Shown here one piece after another: positions 25,434 through 34,181 of a DNA stretch of 47,811 nucleotides; position 1 is the first letter of the stretch; each line of letters starts with the position of its first letter. The position numbers and the translations under genes are program-made. The DNA is from an uncultured Chthonomonas sp. (GTDB lineage: Bacteria > Armatimonadota > Chthonomonadetes > Chthonomonadales > Chthonomonadaceae), in the NCBI GenBank assembly GCA_903859705.1, contig CAIONQ010000010.1, positions 1 through 47,811 on the forward strand, given 5' to 3'. The notes below the pieces were generated by a model that made no database searches, was not told the DNA's origin, and worked only from the letters and a program-made list of their open reading frames with translations.

Positions 25434-27422
25434 TTGCTAATCCCCCGATCCCCCCTGGTTCCAGATATAACTAATCCGCCAGATTTGGTGCTTCATAAAT
25501 CTCGTGAGGTTCATATTGCTCATAATCCGCCAGGGTTTACGCTTCAACTCGAATTATCAAATCCACTTGCGGGGATTGCGACCAACAGCGAAATACTGAT
25601 TGAAATTCCAGGTGTGCTATGCGTGTGCTGCCGACCTGAGGCAGACGCCGACCGGCGAAGCCAGAACTACGCGCCTGCGGACCAGGCAGGAAGCACAGTA
25701 ATTGAAGCAACTCTTCACCTGGATTGTCCCCATCATCCGGAGTGGAAGAGGCTGACGATTGGTATGCTGGTAGGTGAACCAGTGGGGCGCGCACTTACAG
25801 TGCGAGTTACCGCAGCCAGTTTCGCAATGTTCGCCGATGGGAGCCTGAAAGATGAGGAGTTTCCATTCGGGGAGATTTCATTCCCACAGGTGTCTATTTG
25901 GGAAGTTGCTCCCAGTGTTTCTGAAGCCAGGTTCTGGCAGAATGCAATTCCACTTATCGAGGGGGCGCCATCTGCCGTACGCACGGACTCCTGTATGCAG
26001 TACTGGACCCCGGATGGGCACAATACCTGGGTAGGTGATGTCGCCGCCATTGCTTATAATGGACGCATTCACTTATTTTACTTGTTTGACAGGAGGCATC
26101 ATGGCAGCAGGTTTGGCTGTGGCGCCCATTACTTTGAGCATATATCAAGCTCAGACCTGATACATTGGACGGAGCATACCCCGGCCGTGCCAATCGAGCA
26201 CCCAGCGGAGGCCGTGGGCACAGGTTCACCTTTTGTTTTCGGTGGCAAGTTGTATCTCGCATATGGGCTGCACACTACGCGGATGGTGCCGTTAGCTAAT
26301 ACGACATTGCCGGAGCAACGTAAGGTGCTGGAGCAAAGCGGCCAAACGCGCAGGTTTGGGCCGGCCGATGCGGAAGGGCTTTACCCGGCGGGGTCAACCT
26401 ACTCTGTAATGGAAGAGCTCGGCGGTAGCTTCCAGTTTGAAAAATCTGGCGTTAGCTTTCATCCTTGCGAAAACCCCTCGGTATATATTGACAACCACGG
26501 CGCCTTACGGATGTTTGCAAATTATGGCGCACGCGGCACCTGGCAATCCAACTCAGTTGACGAAGGGTGGAATTGCCTGGACCCAGATTTTCCGCCCGGA
26601 GGCGACTGCACATTCTGGTTTCAGTTTGGTGCCTTTGAATATACTGTTGGCGGCTTTATCGGCTTTTGGAGGCGCCCAGTTGGTAGTGAGCAGCCATGGG
26701 AGGATCTAACGGCAGCAGGCCGCGATGTTTACGATGGCATTTGCGTGCCCGCCCCCATCAGCATTCCGGATAGCTACCCAGATGCCAATCTTGCAGGAAG
26801 GTGCCTTTTTGCAGGATGGGCTGCGATTAGAGGCTGGGGCGGCGTGTTATTGCTACGCGAGCTGGTGGTGCGCCCAGATGGCTACCCTGGGCTGAGATGG
26901 CTGCCGGAAGTTATGCCCGCAACGGGAACAGATATTTTTGCAAGCACATTGAGTTCCGAACAGGCAGAAGTAACCATACCAGCGCCCGGTTTGCTGACGG
27001 TGGTTGCTGAATTACCCCTGGCCACAGGTGGGTTGCTTATGGTTCACATAATTTCGGGCGATGGCACAGTAACGTTTTTGCGCATTGATGTTGGTGCCAG
27101 GCGCGCCGAATTTGGGGGAACTGGTAGTGAGGCACTGGCTCAGCCAATTCGTAACGGAGGCAGACCACATCAGGAAGCCGCCGATCTGGAGCATGCGCAC
27201 AACTATTCGGTGGATCAGCTCCCTCTATTTTCGGACACACTCAGCCTTTTGGTTGCACTGAGATGGGACACCAAATTGGGTGGGACTATTATTGATTGTG
27301 AGATAAATGCGCTTAGAACCATGCTGACATTTCGGCCAGACTTTGTGCCTGTTGGATGTAGGCTAACAGTTGATGGCTGCTCACTGGAAACAATTGCCTT
27401 CGCACCGTTTATTGTGGCGTAA
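25434..27422 (+). CDS. GH32/GH43-like five-bladed beta-propeller protein
   Basis: 662 residues, no signal peptide. An N-terminal beta-rich segment (about 1-180) precedes the propeller. The propeller opens with NTWVGDVAAIAYNGRIHLFY and continues FDRRHHGSRFGCGAHYFEHI and SSDLIHWTEH, the GH32-like (sucrase/fructanase-clan) layout, with an Asp early (GDV) and a GTGSPF motif. The C-terminal ~200 residues look like the lectin-like beta-sandwich of GH32. The usual first-blade nucleophile motif WMNDPNG is replaced by NTWVGDV, so substrate and activity are uncertain. Start is TTG with AGGAG 8 nt upstream. Last gene of the operon; its final 14 bp overlap the convergent neighbour. Confidence 0.75.
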   Translation: MLIPRSPLVPDITNPPDLVLHKSREVHIAHNPPGFTLQLELSNPLAGIATNSEILIEIPGVLCVCCRPEADADRRSQNYAPADQAGSTVIEATLHLDCPHHPEWKRLTIGMLVGEPVGRALTVRVTAASFAMFADGSLKDEEFPFGEISFPQVSIWEVAPSVSEARFWQNAIPLIEGAPSAVRTDSCMQYWTPDGHNTWVGDVAAIAYNGRIHLFYLFDRRHHGSRFGCGAHYFEHISSSDLIHWTEHTPAVPIEHPAEAVGTGSPFVFGGKLYLAYGLHTTRMVPLANTTLPEQRKVLEQSGQTRRFGPADAEGLYPAGSTYSVMEELGGSFQFEKSGVSFHPCENPSVYIDNHGALRMFANYGARGTWQSNSVDEGWNCLDPDFPPGGDCTFWFQFGAFEYTVGGFIGFWRRPVGSEQPWEDLTAAGRDVYDGICVPAPISIPDSYPDANLAGRCLFAGWAAIRGWGGVLLLRELVVRPDGYPGLRWLPEVMPATGTDIFASTLSSEQAEVTIPAPGLLTVVAELPLATGGLLMVHIISGDGTVTFLRIDVGARRAEFGGTGSEALAQPIRNGGRPHQEAADLEHAHNYSVDQLPLFSDTLSLLVALRWDTKLGGTIIDCEINALRTMLTFRPDFVPVGCRLTVDGCSLETIAFAPFIVA

Positions 27423-29292
27423 GCTTAATCTCCAGCACTGGCCTCATGGTAGGATCTGGATGAGAAGAAGAAGCAAAGGACTTGTTGCCGGTAACGCCTG
27501 CTGGTAATTTGATCAGGATACCGAAGTTATTACCCAGCGCCTGAACTCGCGCCAGGGCTGTTACATCCCATATAACCGTTGTGCCCAACTTCTGGAAGGC
27601 CGGGGCCAGAGCCATCGCCCACGGCTTGCCTTCGCGAAGAGAGACATCTCCGCCCGGGGTTCCCCACTTATTTGCATCCGAGGCTTCCAGCCATCCTGCT
27701 GCTGCCGGGCTCCACGCTCGGGTCAAAGCAAACACCTCCAGAGGCAGCGTACCGCCTTCGTCTGCATAAGTCAGGTATCTCTTCATCACGAGGCGGGCGT
27801 CTGCAATTCTGCTGTGTGCTGGCAATAACTGAAGTGGAAACCGTAACAGCATCCGCTGCTCCTGACCACCCGAGACAGCTGCAATCTCCGGATCTCCCCC
27901 TTTTATCTCATCTGGAAAAGAGCTCATGATGCGGGTAGTGGCCTCACACTGTAGAGTATAGACGCCCTCTTTTACGGACACAGATCCGCCTGGATAGCTT
28001 ACGGGAATAGGAGCATACCCACGCGCCACAGCCTCCCGAATTGCAGATGTAGCATGAGCAAAGCGCACGGCTGTGTCGTTTGGGGTTACACCCACTTTAT
28101 CAAAGAGCCAACTGCTCCAGGTAAAGTCTATTCCCCGCAAACCACATCCCATCGCCACATCGGCAAGCCATTCCGGATTGGTGCCGGCATTTTCCACACC
28201 GGCATTTTCCGCCCACATCCACCGCGCAGCATTACTGCCAAGCGCACGCAATTTGCGGACAATGCGGCGCACCTCGGTTGCATTTTCAGCACCGGTGTAC
28301 TGCAGGCGGCAGCCAAGTTTGAGGGCGAGGCTCATAAGCCAATCGTTATCCATCATCAATCGAATAGATGCAGCTCCGGAGGCAGAGGAAATGGCTGAGT
28401 CCCACTCGGCCTGCGAGTAGGCATAGCCAGGAAGATACACAATTACGCCAGCAGCGGGTGAAAGGGCAGTTCGCACAATGGATAGAGTGTGGCGAACACG
28501 TGTTTCGAGCATTGAGCGCTTGCTGTCCCGGTACCAGGTAAGCATGTCCCCCCAGAAAGTACCGCGTGCCCAGGGCGTTCCGGGCTTTGGAATCTGAAAG
28601 TCGTTCCAGCTGGATGCAATGCTACCGGGAAGTTTCCAGGCCATTGCGGCGCTGGCGAACGAGCCGTACCGAGTTTGCATCGCCGCGATGAAACTACGCT
28701 GCGCAGCCACCGAATAGCACCAGAATGCTTCCTCACCTTCGCGGTTAAGGGTCCAATTTGCAGGGAAGATACCTTCGCCAGCTGGCCCGAGATCTGCAAC
28801 TACTTCATCCACGCGGTTTGTAAGCCCCACTTCTCGCACGCGTCTAAGCTCAGTTCGGATGGCCGAATCTGCAACTTCATCTCTCAATGCGCTCCACGGC
28901 CCCAGATGCCAGTCTGTGGTGCCGTGTTCGTCTACCATCCTTCCATCAGGATGTGCTGCGCCATACTCCGGCGTGATGCCCAGCACATACACGATTAGCT
29001 TGAGCCTGAAGTTTGATTTTTGCAGGGCACTTATTAATTGCGGATGATTGAGCCAGCCTGTTTCCAAACGTAACGTATCTACCCCCCATTTGCGGTACAT
29101 CTGAAAACGATGAGTAAATTGATCTTCAGTAGACCCGTACCAACCAGACCATTCTGTAATGCAAACATGTGTAGTTGGAGTGGCTGTCTGTGCCTTTGCC
29201 GGGTACATGGCTGCATAAATAATGATAAGGGGGAGCAAACCAAACCGGCTCAGTAGCTGGAAGAGCGGATTCCGGAGATACAATATTGACAT
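27409..29292 (-). CDS. Secreted putative TIM-barrel glycosidase with C-terminal DNRLRE-type module
   Basis: 627 residues. A signal peptide (FGLLPLIIIYAAMYPAKAQ, cleavage near AKA) precedes an N-terminal segment reading CITEWSGWYGSTEDQFTHRF and KWGVDTLRLETGWLNHPQ, resembling the first strands of a beta/alpha barrel. Asp/Glu-rich strand ends follow, such as VDEVVADLGPAGEGIF and ARWMWAENAGVENAG. Residues ~480-627 match the DNRLRE carbohydrate-binding module: SRIADARLVMKRYL, LEVFALTRAWSP, VIWDVTALARVQAL and a final RPVLEIKL. GH family not identified. The start at 29292 overlaps the start codon of the divergent comF. The open frame continues upstream to 29460 inside comF, but without a signal peptide before residue 57. 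Confidence 0.7.
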   Translation of the reverse strand: MSILYLRNPLFQLLSRFGLLPLIIIYAAMYPAKAQTATPTTHVCITEWSGWYGSTEDQFTHRFQMYRKWGVDTLRLETGWLNHPQLISALQKSNFRLKLIVYVLGITPEYGAAHPDGRMVDEHGTTDWHLGPWSALRDEVADSAIRTELRRVREVGLTNRVDEVVADLGPAGEGIFPANWTLNREGEEAFWCYSVAAQRSFIAAMQTRYGSFASAAMAWKLPGSIASSWNDFQIPKPGTPWARGTFWGDMLTWYRDSKRSMLETRVRHTLSIVRTALSPAAGVIVYLPGYAYSQAEWDSAISSASGAASIRLMMDNDWLMSLALKLGCRLQYTGAENATEVRRIVRKLRALGSNAARWMWAENAGVENAGTNPEWLADVAMGCGLRGIDFTWSSWLFDKVGVTPNDTAVRFAHATSAIREAVARGYAPIPVSYPGGSVSVKEGVYTLQCEATTRIMSSFPDEIKGGDPEIAAVSGGQEQRMLLRFPLQLLPAHSRIADARLVMKRYLTYADEGGTLPLEVFALTRAWSPAAAGWLEASDANKWGTPGGDVSLREGKPWAMALAPAFQKLGTTVIWDVTALARVQALGNNFGILIKLPAGVTGNKSFASSSHPDPTMRPVLEIKLTPQ

Positions 29293-30034
29293 GGCAGGAA
29301 TACCCGTTAGTACGCTGATAGATGGACTGCTGGATACACTGTACCCGCCGGTATGCCTTGTATGCCGCAATGAAGTGGATACGGGATGCATTTGCTCCGC
29401 CTGTTGCGAAGGGTTTAGGCGGCTTTTGCCGCCGTATTGTGATCGTTGCGGTGAGCCCATACCGGCAAACAGAATATTGTGTAAGCGCTGTGGCCAAGGA
29501 AATTCAGCGGCTTATGAATGGAGTTATGCGCCCTACCAGTACGATGGGTCAATGCTGAAGGCCATTCATAGACTTAAGTATGATGGCCGCACCGCCCTTG
29601 CAAAACCTCTTGGAAAACTGCTTGCATCTGCATTGCCTAACTGCGACCCACTTCTTGACGGGCGCACCGTACTCGATGCATTTGATGTGGTGATCCCAGT
29701 GCCATTGCATCCTTCAAGATTGAAAACACGAGGTTTTAACCAGGCAGAGTTGTTAGCACGGGAAGTGTGTGCTGGTACGGGCTGGCACCTTGAAATCGGA
29801 AACCTACAGCGCGTACGAAAGACGCCAACACAAACAGCGATGACGATGGAGGAACGTGCAGCAAATGTGCTCGGGGCATTTACCCTCCGTGAAACGCGGC
29901 CAATGCTGCACAAGCAGGTGTTAATTGTGGATGATGTTCTTACAAGCACTTCCACAGCGCGGGAAATAGCCCGTGTGATTGCAGAAGCCGGTGCCTCACG
30001 CGTATGTGTATGCGCACTTGCACGCAGTGCTTAA
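29291..30034 (+). CDS. comF: ComF family protein (phosphoribosyltransferase-like)
   Basis: 247 residues. An N-terminal zinc finger built from CLVC (22-25), CICSACC (33-39), CDRCGEP (50-56) and CKRCG (64-68) precedes a type I phosphoribosyltransferase domain. The domain ends with VLIVDDVLTSTST (about 217-229), the PRPP-binding loop. ComF participates in natural DNA uptake and recombination in several bacteria; other late competence genes are not seen here. ATG 29291 starts the conserved MAGIPVSTLIDGLLDTLYP; the frame is open to 29222, but that part overlaps the neighbour's signal-peptide coding region. CCGGAG is 13 nt upstream, longer than ideal. Confidence 0.88.
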   Translation: MAGIPVSTLIDGLLDTLYPPVCLVCRNEVDTGCICSACCEGFRRLLPPYCDRCGEPIPANRILCKRCGQGNSAAYEWSYAPYQYDGSMLKAIHRLKYDGRTALAKPLGKLLASALPNCDPLLDGRTVLDAFDVVIPVPLHPSRLKTRGFNQAELLAREVCAGTGWHLEIGNLQRVRKTPTQTAMTMEERAANVLGAFTLRETRPMLHKQVLIVDDVLTSTSTAREIARVIAEAGASRVCVCALARSA

Positions 30035-30039
30035 CTGTG

Positions 30040-30717
30040 TTAATGGCGACTTCTGGAGGCCTGTAGAGATGCGTAAATCGAAACAAACACGCTGATCCCA
30101 GTTAGCACCCACACAAACATAACGGCAGTGCCATCATCTCCAGCATTTATTGAATCATAGATCGCCATAGAAAGAGTGTGGGTGCCGCGTGAGCCCGGCA
30201 TATTGCCGCCAACCATTAGCGTAACCCCAAAATCTCCCAGGGCACGTGCAAAAGATAATGCAATTCCCGCCCACAATGCACGCTGTGCGAGCGGAAGGAG
30301 CATACGGCGCAGGATTTCGCCTTCGCTCGCCCCTTCTAAACGGGCAGAATCCAAGATTCGTGAGTCTACATCCAGAAATGCAAGCTGTAGAGTTCGTATC
30401 AACAGAGGCATAGAAACGAGGCTAACGGCCAATGATGCCCCTTGCCAGCTAAACACAAGTGGCCCACCGGTAATAGACTGATATACCCGGCCAAGTGGGC
30501 TGTGAACCCCAAGAGCAACCAGCAAGTAGTACCCCAATACAGTTGGAGGAAGCACAAGTGGAAGGGTTACGATGCTCTCCCAGGCAGCCCTGGCTTTTCG
30601 CTTACCCCTGCTAAGCAGCCAGGCAGTTGGAATCCCAACTATTACACTTAGAATCGTTGAGGTAACTGCAATGCGCAGAGAAGCAATAAGGGGCGACCAA
30701 TCTACCGCAGCACTCAT
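30040..30717 (-). CDS. modB: Molybdate ABC transporter permease
   Basis: 225 residues, five or six membrane helices. ATP-binding-cassette permease coupling loop: ARLEGASEGEILRRMLLP (the EAA loop), followed by ALGDFGVTLMVGGNMPG, a well-conserved ModB/CysT stretch. It forms the inner-membrane channel for molybdate or tungstate. Overlaps modA by 4 nt (ATGA), so translation is coupled. No modC ATPase follows: the next gene, 5 nt away, is comF on the other strand. Confidence 0.95.
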   Translation of the reverse strand: MSAAVDWSPLIASLRIAVTSTILSVIVGIPTAWLLSRGKRKARAAWESIVTLPLVLPPTVLGYYLLVALGVHSPLGRVYQSITGGPLVFSWQGASLAVSLVSMPLLIRTLQLAFLDVDSRILDSARLEGASEGEILRRMLLPLAQRALWAGIALSFARALGDFGVTLMVGGNMPGSRGTHTLSMAIYDSINAGDDGTAVMFVWVLTGISVFVSIYASLQASRSRH

Positions 30718-31529
30718 AGGCCCGTATGCTTGGCAGTGTGGTTAGCCTGTTTAGTGGTGGGAGGCCCTGTGAAGCCGTACTTATGGATAATGGTTTGCCC
30801 ATCTTTGCCGAGAAGAAACCGGGCAAAGGCATCGGCACTGGCAGGACTTGTGGAAGCCTTAAGTATAGCAAGAGACTGAACCAGTGGCAAATGATAACTA
30901 TCTGGTATCGGCAAGTAACTACCACGTGTTTTCGCCTCAATTCCCTGCGATGCGGAAACTATGGCTGCCTCTGCATTTCCGGAAAGCGCGAATTGCTGCG
31001 TTTGCCTGATGTTATCTCCAAATACGAGCTTGTTTTGTATAGCCTGCCACATTCCTGCGGCAGTGAGCGCCTCTTGAGCGGCCTTGCCGTACGGTGCCGT
31101 GCGAGGATTAGCAATAGCTATCTTATGATAGATGGCTTCTGAGAGATCTTGCAGCCTGGCTGGTTTGAGGTTCAAAGTAAAAATGCCAATGTGACCAACG
31201 GCATATGAATGCGCGCTGTTGGGCGCGGTTAGCCTTTTTGCTTCCAGCGCTGTGATGAACTCTGTGTTGGCCGATGCAAAGAGATCGAACGGAGCACCCT
31301 GTTCAATTTGCCGACACAAAAGCCCGCTGGCTCCAAACGTGAATACTGGATGGATGCCGGTTTTGCGCTCGAACACCGGACCTAATTCTTGGAATGCGGC
31401 CGTGAGGTCTGCGGCAGCGGCAACTCTTACTTCCGGTGATTGGGCTATAGCATTTGTCCGGCATGTGCACAGGAGAAATGCGAAAATTACTACAAGGTTC
31501 CGCTTAATTGGTCTTGCTCCGTGAATCAT
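30714..31529 (-). CDS. modA: Molybdate ABC transporter substrate-binding protein
   Basis: 271 residues. After a signal peptide (RNLVVIFAFLLCTCRTNAIA), the mature protein begins SPEVRVAAAADLTAAFQELG with the ModA oxyanion-binding opening. FTFGASGLLCRQIEQGAPFD and ANPRTAPYGKAAQEAL complete the binding-site motifs. It captures molybdate or tungstate in the periplasm for ModB. ATG 31529 is chosen: GAGAGG is 5 nt upstream and the residues before it are unlike a signal. It overlaps the upstream ankyrin gene by 26 nt. Confidence 0.94.
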   Translation of the reverse strand: MIHGARPIKRNLVVIFAFLLCTCRTNAIAQSPEVRVAAAADLTAAFQELGPVFERKTGIHPVFTFGASGLLCRQIEQGAPFDLFASANTEFITALEAKRLTAPNSAHSYAVGHIGIFTLNLKPARLQDLSEAIYHKIAIANPRTAPYGKAAQEALTAAGMWQAIQNKLVFGDNIRQTQQFALSGNAEAAIVSASQGIEAKTRGSYLPIPDSYHLPLVQSLAILKASTSPASADAFARFLLGKDGQTIIHKYGFTGPPTTKQANHTAKHTGL

Positions 31530-33792
31530 CCGGGCCTCTCTGATCCTGAACTCCATAGCTTTTAAGGAGATCTGCTATATCGTGGTGGCCCCTATTTCGT
31601 GCAAGGTACACCATCCCTTTACCCGCAGCATTCACGGCATGCACATCTGCATGGTTCTCGATGAGATAGCGAACTGCAGGAACACTGCCGGCCGTGCAGG
31701 CACGTGCCAGAGAGGTGAAACCGTTTACATCCCTGTCTTCCAGCCTGGCGCCACTATCCACAAGTAGCTTGATGCAATCGACCGCCCCCACGCTGGCGGC
31801 CAGCATAAGTGGAGTCCACTGTCGCCTATCTCTATCCCCGATCCCAGAGCCTGCGGCAATCAGTACTCTGGCAGTATCCGTTCTGTTGTATGCCACAGAG
31901 GACATGAGCGCTGTCCAACCGCGCGAGTCTGCAGCTTTGATATCTGCCCCATGCGCCAGAAGCATCTGCACAATATCTGTGGAGCCTGCTGCGGAGGCAA
32001 CCATCAGCGGCGTTACCAGGTTGAGGCTTGTGATGGCTGCGGCAATCATTTTACCTGTTGATGCTCGTAACTTAGGCGTGTTGTATTGTGCCTCGTAACC
32101 TGGAATGACCGCGCCTGTTAGTGAGCAAGTTTGGTTGGGAGTTGTCCCGCTCTCCAACATGGCCTTCACGTCTGCGGACATGTGAAAATAGACGGCCTCA
32201 TGAAATGTAAGTTTGAGGCCGGAGCTTTTCAGAATAGAGATTAGTTCCTGGTGGCTTTCTGATGGAGTGCCTACCCTGCCTGAGAGGGAAAGGGCATAAA
32301 CCCGGACGCTTATTCCCTGAGAATCTGTAGCCTGGGGAGAAGCTCCGTGCGCAATTAGTGCTGCAACTACCGCTGGTAGGTTGTTTGAAGCAGCCACCAT
32401 AAGTGGAGTTTGTCCGGCCGAGTTCGCTGCATTGGCATCCGCGCCATGGGCCAACAATTGAATTGCAGCTTCCGATGCCAACTTCTGGCTGACCGGAAGA
32501 GGCAGGGCAATGGTAGACCTTCCCACTATAGCAGCCATGAGTGGAGTTGCACCTCCACTATCTGCCTGGTTAACATCGGCACCGTGGGCAATCAAATCGG
32601 GAACCAGTTCCATCAATCCAGCAGAACATATATCGGTCAGAACGGCAGGCGTTGCTTTAACAACTGCCGGATCGGCAGAAATCAGGAGGCGAGCAACCTG
32701 TATCCGTTGGTCTCTTGTAGGACCCATGCTTGATAAAAACTGGGTGGATGCATCTGGAGTAAGGAAAGGTGGTATCACCGGGTAGGTTATCTGAAAGCCT
32801 CGCCTTGTGGAGGTAGACCTACCAATGGCCAGAGTAAGTGCGTTCTCACCAGATTTGAGGCTTATAAGGGGGTTAGCATGGAGATCTAAGAGGCACTTAA
32901 CCGCTTCAGTATTGCAGGCTGCGGCGGCCTCCATAAGCGGAGTGGTGCCTGGATCGCCAGTATTGGTTCTCGCAGCCCCACGGCCGGAGGCTATAGACTT
33001 TCCACGATCGTTAACCTTTGCTCCAGCTCTAACGAGTTCCCGAATAACCTCTGGAGTTCCCTGCTTTGCAGCCGGGAAAAGTGCTGTTTGCATTTGTTTG
33101 CCTGCGGCACTGGTTCCGACAAACTGCTCATTTGCTTCGGATCCATGAGATAGCAGCAGTTTCACAACCTTGATGTAGCCATGAGAGGCAGCTGTTGCAA
33201 GGTGAGAGCCATCCCCCATATCTACTGGAGGTGTTGAATTTGCATCAAATCCGGAAGCAAAGGCACGCTCAAGGTCATCGGCGTCTCCGTTATACACCGC
33301 CTCGGCAGGCAGGAAGTGTGCTCCGCGTTGCTTTAGCAACGCAGCCAACTCCATTTGTTTGGAGAATACCGCCCGTTGCAGAGTGGAACCGAATGGAGTA
33401 ACAGTATTAACATCGGCACCTTCCGCCAGCAGACTGAGCAAACCCTCTTTTTGCCCAAGGCTAATGGTTTCAAACAGCAAACCATCCCGAGACGACTTTG
33501 CAAAATCTGGCTTTGCCTGGCTCTTTGAGGCAAGTACCGCCAAACACTTAGAATCGCCTATGGCTGCCGCAAGGCGAAACGCCCGTATGCGTTCGGCTTC
33601 ACTGGCGAATTGAACCCCTGGCCCAATCATTCGCCTGGCAGAATTCCAATCGCTGGTGTTAAGTGCTGTAGAGAGATTCCAGGCCAGCCGACGCACATAG
33701 GCATCGCGCCCAACAATTAGCAGTACCAGCAGTACGATTCCGCGAATTACCAGCTGGCTTTTTGATGAGGTGGGCGGTTGTTTCATAGTCAT
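31504..33792 (-). CDS. Membrane-anchored ankyrin-repeat protein
   Basis: 762 residues. One N-terminal membrane helix (LVIRGIVLLVLLIVG, about 14-28) is followed by an estimated dozen ankyrin repeats. Clear ones include TPLMEAAAACNTEAVKCLLD, TPLMVAASNNLPAVVAALIA, TPLMVASAAGSTDIVQMLLA, TALMSSVAYNRTDTARVLIA and TPLMLAASVGAVDCIKLLVD. These form a curved protein-binding solenoid, probably in the periplasm. Some repeats carry insertions (for example after the STRRG segment). No catalytic domain is visible. Its 3' end overlaps modA by 26 nt and it is not separated by a terminator, so it is likely co-expressed with modAB. It lies downstream of a small lipoprotein gene. Confidence 0.86.
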   Translation of the reverse strand: MTMKQPPTSSKSQLVIRGIVLLVLLIVGRDAYVRRLAWNLSTALNTSDWNSARRMIGPGVQFASEAERIRAFRLAAAIGDSKCLAVLASKSQAKPDFAKSSRDGLLFETISLGQKEGLLSLLAEGADVNTVTPFGSTLQRAVFSKQMELAALLKQRGAHFLPAEAVYNGDADDLERAFASGFDANSTPPVDMGDGSHLATAASHGYIKVVKLLLSHGSEANEQFVGTSAAGKQMQTALFPAAKQGTPEVIRELVRAGAKVNDRGKSIASGRGAARTNTGDPGTTPLMEAAAACNTEAVKCLLDLHANPLISLKSGENALTLAIGRSTSTRRGFQITYPVIPPFLTPDASTQFLSSMGPTRDQRIQVARLLISADPAVVKATPAVLTDICSAGLMELVPDLIAHGADVNQADSGGATPLMAAIVGRSTIALPLPVSQKLASEAAIQLLAHGADANAANSAGQTPLMVAASNNLPAVVAALIAHGASPQATDSQGISVRVYALSLSGRVGTPSESHQELISILKSSGLKLTFHEAVYFHMSADVKAMLESGTTPNQTCSLTGAVIPGYEAQYNTPKLRASTGKMIAAAITSLNLVTPLMVASAAGSTDIVQMLLAHGADIKAADSRGWTALMSSVAYNRTDTARVLIAAGSGIGDRDRRQWTPLMLAASVGAVDCIKLLVDSGARLEDRDVNGFTSLARACTAGSVPAVRYLIENHADVHAVNAAGKGMVYLARNRGHHDIADLLKSYGVQDQRGPDDSRSKTN

Positions 33793-33854
33793 ATCGAATA
33801 GCCTGGAGATATAGGAATTAGAATTGTAGTGTTGGCAGAATTGAGGAACACATG

Positions 33855-34106
33855 TTATTTGCCATCCGGGTGTTTCTCCTGCGATGCTTCTGCATTGATT
33901 TTGTCGGCATTAAGGCCAGAAGGGTTCGAGCTTTGTGCGCCAGAGGGTGCACTGCTGTCACCTCGCGTTGCTCCTCCGCTACGAGTATCGTCTGAGTCTA
34001 ATGCGGCAGAAGAGCCCTTGCATCCCAAGACGCAGAAAGGAATAAGGATGCTGATAGCCACAACTCCTGTTACGCAAAATCGCGAAAATGTGTTTGATTT
34101 AATCAC
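33855..34106 (-). CDS. Small Ser/Asp-rich lipoprotein
   Basis: 83 residues. The signal FCVTGVVAISILIPFCVLGC ends at a lipobox with Cys29 (VLGC), followed by a low-complexity, Ser/Gly/Asp-rich tail (GSSAALDSDDTRSGGATRGD) and no folded domain. Start GTG with AGGAG 8 nt upstream, which decides it. Positioned between the pseudopilin and ankyrin genes and after a hairpin. Function unknown; similar disordered lipoproteins often act as spacers on the membrane. Confidence 0.72.
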   Translation of the reverse strand: MIKSNTFSRFCVTGVVAISILIPFCVLGCKGSSAALDSDDTRSGGATRGDSSAPSGAQSSNPSGLNADKINAEASQEKHPDGK

Positions 34107-34130
34107 CTACATTGCTCCTATAAATATGCG

Positions 34131-34155
34131 GGCGGCGGAGCTGCGCTCCGCCGCC
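34131..34155 (-). terminator. 11-bp GC-rich hairpin between pseudopilin and lipoprotein genes
   Basis: GGCGGCGGAGC pairs perfectly with its complement around a TGC loop. It lies 27 nt after the pseudopilin stop and before the lipoprotein ribosome site. There is no U-tract, only an A/T-rich ATATTTATA. It could be a partial terminator or an mRNA-stabilising element. Confidence 0.5.
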
Positions 34156-34181
34156 GTTATGTAGCACAGTGATGATATTGC

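Noticed and set aside
29222-29290. 23-codon upstream extension of comF
   Set aside because: The residues do not fit ComF and the stretch overlaps the neighbour's signal-peptide coding; the conserved start is 29291.
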